Positions 60,263 through 64,000 of a stretch of DNA of 64,000 bases are shown here, piece by piece. The DNA lies in assembly GCA_964544605.1 (NCBI GenBank), contig CAZJBX010000010.1:1-64000 (forward strand), given 5' to 3'. The translations under genes were made by a program, and so were the position numbers. Within the stretch, counting starts at the first letter, position 1. Every line of letters starts with the position of its first letter. This DNA comes from JAMIFN01 sp964544605 (GTDB taxonomy: Bacteria > Pseudomonadota > Gammaproteobacteria > Burkholderiales > Burkholderiaceae_C). The notes under the pieces are model-generated. The model worked only from the letters and a program-made list of their open reading frames with translations, searched no databases and was not told the DNA's origin.

Positions 60263-60976
60263 TCACACTCCTGGGGCCAGGGGGTTAATCCAATCGCGCT
60301 GAATCGGCCCAAAAAACAGGCTGTTTGCCCCCGGCTCTAGCACCCAGCGCAGGCCGTGCAATTGCAAAGAGCCATTGCCACGGGGGGCAATATCGCTGGC
60401 CTCCTCCGCCCAGCCACTGCTGCGGTTGAAGACCAGCAGCTTCCAATCTTGCAGGGGCATGATTTCCAGCTCATAGCTGTGCAGGCTTTCCGCCTCGCTG
60501 TCTTCGGCCCAGCGGCGGGCGTTCTCCCAAGCTTGCTCCAGCTCATCGGCGGTATAGACGGCGGGCGATTGCCAGCGCAGCAGCATACCGGGCTGGCCCT
60601 TGGGTGCGTCGTAGTCGCCGCTATCGGGGCGTTTGGCCCAAGCCACCACCCGCAGAGCACGGTCGGCGCGGCTGTTGTCTTGCCGCACCATGCGCAGGTA
60701 TTGGCGCTCGGCTTTGTATTCCAAATTGGGCACATTTTGGGTGTATTGGCTGCCGGGCAAAAGCTGCAATTGGTTCAGGTCTTGCTCCCACTGTGCCAGC
60801 GCGGTTTGCATCACCGCGAGTTCGCGGCTGTGCGCTTGGCTGTTTTTTTGCGATTGCACAATGGCGTTGATGCCTTGCCAAGCCAAGCCCGTGACGATGC
60901 CCATGATGGCCAGCGCCACCAGCACTTCAACCAAGGTAAAGCCACGGGCTTTGTGGTGTGTGTTGCTCAGCATCAT
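60263..60976 (-). CDS. gspJ: Type II secretion minor pseudopilin GspJ
   Basis: A 237-residue pseudopilin. The prepilin peptidase site and methylation segment are clear: ARGFTLVEVLVALAIMGIV. The rest is a beta-rich periplasmic domain with LEQAWENARRW and MPLQDWKLLVFNRSSGW. It overlaps gspI by 4 nt (ATGATG) and abuts gspK. GspI-J-K form the tip complex of the pseudopilus. Confidence 0.93.
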   Translation of the reverse strand: MMLSNTHHKARGFTLVEVLVALAIMGIVTGLAWQGINAIVQSQKNSQAHSRELAVMQTALAQWEQDLNQLQLLPGSQYTQNVPNLEYKAERQYLRMVRQDNSRADRALRVVAWAKRPDSGDYDAPKGQPGMLLRWQSPAVYTADELEQAWENARRWAEDSEAESLHSYELEIMPLQDWKLLVFNRSSGWAEEASDIAPRGNGSLQLHGLRWVLEPGANSLFFGPIQRDWINPLAPGV

Positions 60977-61353
60977 GGCGGCCCCAATACGCTAGAGAGC
61001 GCCATGATTTGCGAATCCGCCTCTTCCGTGCGGCGCACGCCACCGTCCAAGCGCACAATATTCGGGTTGGCCGTGCCTGCCACATTCACCACCACCCACC
61101 ACTTGCCGCCGCCTTGCTCGCACTCATAAGTCACCTCGCCAGCAGGTGGGCGTTCATTGCTCAACATGCTTTTTAGGCGCAGGTCAATAAAGGCGTTTTC
61201 AAGGCAAATTTGTGCCAGCAGGCTCTCGCGCTGGCGCTCGGCATTGTTCAGCAAGGTGTTGCTCGCCTGTATGCCCGCAGTCAGGGCAATGGCGATGATG
61301 CTCAAGGCCACCAGCACCTCCACCAAGGTAAAGCCCAAGGCGCGGCGGCTCAT
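60973..61353 (-). CDS. gspI: Type II secretion minor pseudopilin GspI
   Basis: A 126-residue pseudopilin with the leader MSRRALGFTLVEVLVALSII (cleavage after Gly7). The short C-terminal domain includes ENAFIDLRLKSM and TYECEQGGGKWWVVV. GGAGGAAGGCTT before ATG at 61353 is a strong ribosome site, so the longer in-frame starts are rejected. It overlaps gspH by 4 nt. Confidence 0.94.
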   Translation of the reverse strand: MSRRALGFTLVEVLVALSIIAIALTAGIQASNTLLNNAERQRESLLAQICLENAFIDLRLKSMLSNERPPAGEVTYECEQGGGKWWVVVNVAGTANPNIVRLDGGVRRTEEADSQIMALSSVLGPP

Positions 61354-61829
61354 AAGCCTTCCTCCACCACAAAGGGGGCCAAGCCCTGGCTGCTGATGCG
61401 CACGCTGAACTCGCCCAAATGCAGTTGCAAAGTCTGCGGCGGCAAAATCGGCTCTGGCCCCAGCAGCAGCGGCACATGGCCTGATGCCGTCATGCCTGGC
61501 TCCAGCCAAGGCGTGATTTTGCTTTCATCTATGGCCACATGCGGGTCTTTGATAAGGAAGCCGCCCTCATGCACAGCCAGCTCGGCGGCCAAACCCCGTG
61601 CCCGTGATTGCGCACGGCCCACCTCAATGGCGGCCACCAGTTGCTCGGCCTGTTTGTGCAGTTGCACCTCATCGCTGCTGCGCATACCGGCCATGATGGT
61701 GGCGCTGGCCACGCCAATGAGCACCAGCACAATCAGCAGCTCCAGCAGCGTAAAGCCGCGCCCAGCCGCCTGCCTCACAGCAGGGCGGCGCAAGGTGTGG
61801 GTGAAGGTGGACTGCAAGGAATGGGCCAT
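61350..61829 (-). CDS. gspH: Type II secretion minor pseudopilin GspH
   Basis: A 159-residue pseudopilin with AGRGFTLLELLIVLVLIGV after an unusually long (about 25-residue) leader of basic and polar residues, then AEQLVAAIEVGRAQSRARGL, typical of GspH. It is the first gene of the group and has a -10-like hexamer 9 nt before the ATG. gspG, normally just upstream and encoding the major pseudopilin, is not here; mrp lies upstream. Confidence 0.93.
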   Translation of the reverse strand: MAHSLQSTFTHTLRRPAVRQAAGRGFTLLELLIVLVLIGVASATIMAGMRSSDEVQLHKQAEQLVAAIEVGRAQSRARGLAAELAVHEGGFLIKDPHVAIDESKITPWLEPGMTASGHVPLLLGPEPILPPQTLQLHLGEFSVRISSQGLAPFVVEEGL

Positions 61830-61838
61830 GGTGGGCGC

Positions 61839-61844
61839 ATTGTA
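61839..61844 (-). promoter_or_regulatory. -10-like hexamer TACAAT, 9 nt before the gspH ATG
   Basis: Minus strand: TACAAT, then GCGCCCACC and ATG. It suggests that gspH-I-J-K is transcribed from its own promoter. Confidence 0.5.
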
Positions 61845-61872
61845 GGGCCGCCCCAAGGCTGCGGCGCGGGCC

Positions 61873-62976
61873 TTACTTGCTGCGGTGCACGGTTTTGGGC
61901 TGCGGCGGCGCGGGCGGTGCAGGTGGCGTATAGGGCTTGCCCACCAGCACCATTTTGGCGCCCACTTTGCGGGCGATTTCGCGGTAGAGGCGGCCCTCAT
62001 CGCTATCGGGCGCTTGCTGCATCAGCGGCACGCCGCTATCGGCCTGCTCGCGGATGAGGGGTTTCAGCGGCATATGGCCCAGCACCTCGCAGCCCGCATC
62101 GGCAGCCAGCTTCTGCCCACCGTCTTGGCCAAAAATATGCTCTTGGTGGCCGCAGGCCGTGCAGGTGTAAACGGCCATGTTCTCCAGCACGCCCAAAATC
62201 GGCGTTTGCACGGTTTGAAACAACTGCACGCCCTTGACCGCATCGAGCAGGGCCACATTCTGCGGCGTGGTCACAATCACCGCGCCCGTGACGGGGGCGC
62301 GTTGCGCCATCGTCAGTTGGATATCGCCCGTGCCCGGCGGCATATCCACAATCAAATAATCCAAATCCTGCCAAGCCGTCTGCTTGAGCAAGGTATCGAG
62401 CGCATTGCTGGCCATGGGCCCGCGCCAAGCACTGGCCTTATCGCCATCGACCAGCAGGCCAATCGAATTCATTTGCAGGCCAAAAGCCACGGATGCAATC
62501 ATGCGCTTGGCCTCGTCCAGCTCAGGGCGGCCACTCACGCCCAGCATATGCGGCATGCTGGGACCGTAAATATCGGCATCCAAAATTCCCACCTTTGCGC
62601 CCTCATATTGCAGGGCCAAGGCCAAATTCACGGCGGTTGTGCTTTTACCCACGCCACCCTTGCCTGATGCCACGGCGATGATGTTCTTCACCCCCGGCAC
62701 GGCCAAACTGCCATCGGGCGCGGCCGCCAAAGCTGGCACAGCCGTATGCAACTGCGCATCGCACACCTCTACGCCAGGCACATGCAGCAGCGTTGCATCC
62801 ATCTTGGCCTTGATGATGGGGTGCAAACTGGCGCAAGGGTAGGGCATGGCCACGGCAAAGCTCAGCCGCCCACCTTCAAACTGCACGCCGCTGATGCGGC
62901 CAGCCTGTGCATAGGGCAGGCCCGTATAGGGGTCAAACAAAGTGGCTAAATGGTGGGCAATGTCTTGGCTTTTCAT
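61873..62976 (-). CDS. apbC: Iron-sulfur cluster carrier protein ApbC/Mrp
   Basis: P-loop ATPase that holds and transfers Fe-S clusters to client proteins. The 367-residue protein has an N-terminal DUF59-like domain (about 1-85), then IIAVASGKGGVGKSTTAVNL (deviant Walker A), ILDADIYGPSMPHMLGV, DMPPGTGDIQLTMAQ and the cluster-binding pair CTACGH. A Pro-rich tail (PPAPPAPPQPK) ends the protein. It is divergent from metG, a common arrangement in proteobacteria. Confidence 0.95.
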   Translation of the reverse strand: MKSQDIAHHLATLFDPYTGLPYAQAGRISGVQFEGGRLSFAVAMPYPCASLHPIIKAKMDATLLHVPGVEVCDAQLHTAVPALAAAPDGSLAVPGVKNIIAVASGKGGVGKSTTAVNLALALQYEGAKVGILDADIYGPSMPHMLGVSGRPELDEAKRMIASVAFGLQMNSIGLLVDGDKASAWRGPMASNALDTLLKQTAWQDLDYLIVDMPPGTGDIQLTMAQRAPVTGAVIVTTPQNVALLDAVKGVQLFQTVQTPILGVLENMAVYTCTACGHQEHIFGQDGGQKLAADAGCEVLGHMPLKPLIREQADSGVPLMQQAPDSDEGRLYREIARKVGAKMVLVGKPYTPPAPPAPPQPKTVHRSK

Positions 62977-63085
62977 CGGTTTACCTCAAAACGCGGCACT
63001 CAGGCGTGCTTGCGGCTTCAATACAATAGGCGGCCATTGTCTCAGCTAACTTGGCTGCTCCTTCACCTTGCCTCTACAAATCCTC

Positions 63086-64000
63086 ATGTCTGCTAAGCGT
63101 AAACTTTTTGTCACCACCGCCTTGCCCTATGCCAACGGCACCTTCCACATCGGCCACATCATGGAATACATTCAAGCCGACATCTGGGTGCGCTTTCAAC
63201 GGATGCAGGGCCACAGCGTGCAGTTTTGCGGGGCTGATGATGCCCACGGCGCGCCCATCATGATTGCGGCGGAGAAAAAAGGTGTCACGCCTGAGGCTTT
63301 TGTGGACGAAATCGCCGCTGGCCGCAAACAATATCTGGATGGTTTTGGCATCAGCCACGACAACTGGTATTCCACCCACAGCCCTGAGAACACCGAGCTG
63401 GCCCAAGCCATCTACCTTGATTTGAAAAAAGCCGGCCTCATTCAAAGCCGCGTCATCGAGCAATTCTTCGACCCTGAAAAGGGCATGTTCCTGCCCGACC
63501 GCTTCATCAAAGGCGAATGCCCCAAATGCGGCGCCGCCGACCAATACGGCGACAACTGCGAGGTGTGCAGCGCCGTGTACCAGCCCACCGAGCTGAAAAA
63601 CCCCTTCTCCATCCTCACCGGCGCCAAGCCCGTGCTGAAGGAATCGGAGCACTACTTCTTCACCCTCTCAGACCCCCGCGCCGTCGCCTTTTTGCAAGAC
63701 TGGACGCAGGACGGCAAACTCCAACCCGAAGTCGCCAACAAAGTCAAAGAATGGTTTGAAATCGGCGACGACGGCAAAGCCAAATTGGGCGACTGGGATA
63801 TCTCACGCGATGCGCCCTACTTCGGCATCCCCATCCCCGATGCCGAGGGCAAATACTTCTATGTCTGGCTCGATGCCCCCATCGGCTACCTCGCCAGCCT
63901 GAAAAACCTGCTGACGCAACAAGGCATCGACTACGCCAGCTATATGGCCGACCCCGCGCTGGAGCAATACCACTTCATCGGCAAAGACATCATCACCTTC
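63086..64000 (+). CDS. metG: Methionyl-tRNA synthetase, N-terminal 305 residues (cut by window edge)
   Basis: Charges tRNA-Met. The open frame from ATG at 63086 runs to the window end. The HIGH motif is ALPYANGTFHIGHIMEYIQ, the zinc knuckle is CPKCGAADQYGDNCEVC, and YVWLDAPIGYLAS with FIGKDIITF belongs to the catalytic core. KMSKS and the C-terminal dimer domain lie outside. The upstream region shared with mrp has TACAAT at 63022-63027, giving a leader of about 55 nt. Confidence 0.97.
   Translation, partial: MSAKRKLFVTTALPYANGTFHIGHIMEYIQADIWVRFQRMQGHSVQFCGADDAHGAPIMIAAEKKGVTPEAFVDEIAAGRKQYLDGFGISHDNWYSTHSPENTELAQAIYLDLKKAGLIQSRVIEQFFDPEKGMFLPDRFIKGECPKCGAADQYGDNCEVCSAVYQPTELKNPFSILTGAKPVLKESEHYFFTLSDPRAVAFLQDWTQDGKLQPEVANKVKEWFEIGDDGKAKLGDWDISRDAPYFGIPIPDAEGKYFYVWLDAPIGYLASLKNLLTQQGIDYASYMADPALEQYHFIGKDIITF

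Noticed and set aside
61601..62057. Plus-strand frames within gspH/mrp
   Set aside because: They oppose well-supported pseudopilin and Mrp genes and have no ribosome site or domain.

Overview
This 64-kb window is a chromosomal segment of a betaproteobacterium. The best fit is Burkholderiales, probably the Comamonadaceae or a close relative. I infer this from a methylcitrate operon with acnD/prpF, the RNB ribonuclease-TonB-aroE-mtgA run, a PhaM-type granule protein, a short Burkholderiales-type H-NS, and the pairings mrp/metG and aminotransferase/hom. Coding density is high and nearly everything is core metabolism or cell-envelope maintenance. I saw no insertion sequence, prophage, CRISPR array, tRNA or rRNA operon. 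Three runs of N (3255-3354, 6820-6829, 58239-58338) show a draft scaffold, probably metagenome-derived, and two of them damage genes.

Layout. 1-3125: 5' part of leuS and an acyl-CoA-responsive regulator of the PrpR/RamB/PccR type, both on the minus strand. 3140-12942: a regulatory region with repeated TTYGCAAW boxes, then prpC-acnD-prpF-prpB (propionate oxidation by the methylcitrate cycle) and pyruvate carboxylase. 13003-17708: a DciA-like small protein, a CitE/HpcH-like lyase, a lipoprotein and aconitase B. 17814-22610: RNB exoribonuclease, TonB-like protein, aroE, mtgA. 22622-26922 (minus): pyrH-frr-uppS-cdsA-dxr, cut off from its usual rpsB-tsf and rseP-bamA flanks. 27328-32222: H-NS, ribD, a YqjD/YqjE-like membrane trio, rsuA, nhaA. 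32263-34545: accD and argA. 34563-34950 (minus): RNase P RNA.

35002-41535: LD-carboxypeptidase with a His-rich tail, LOG protein, aroQ, PilZ, HAD phosphatase, pilU, trmB and a DUF35-MaoC fusion. 41608-44200 (minus): a 2OG-Fe(II) oxygenase and etfBA. 44459-51611: alanine-type aminotransferase, hom, an ICMT-like methyltransferase, spoT and a two-gene ABC exporter. 51682-55637: lspA, a flavin reductase-MarR fusion, a DmpE-like hydratase and glnA. 55729-62976 (minus): DUF2817 and M20 peptidase-like genes, phaM, gspH-I-J-K and mrp/apbC. 63086-64000: 5' part of metG.

How the parts work together. The prp cluster converts propionyl-CoA plus oxaloacetate to pyruvate plus succinate. Pyruvate carboxylase can return pyruvate to oxaloacetate and AcnB serves the same C4/C6 node, so 3-18 kb reads as an anaplerosis/propionate neighbourhood, with an acyl-CoA sensor as the obvious controller. 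The strongest non-gene signals are the three-pair operator array next to that sensor and a recurring -10-like hexamer placed only 6-9 nt before the start codon of at least nine genes, which suggests leaderless transcripts. No unmistakably new multi-gene system is present. The most unusual proteins are two domain fusions (flavin reductase-MarR, DUF35-MaoC) and the metal-binding tail on the LD-carboxypeptidase.
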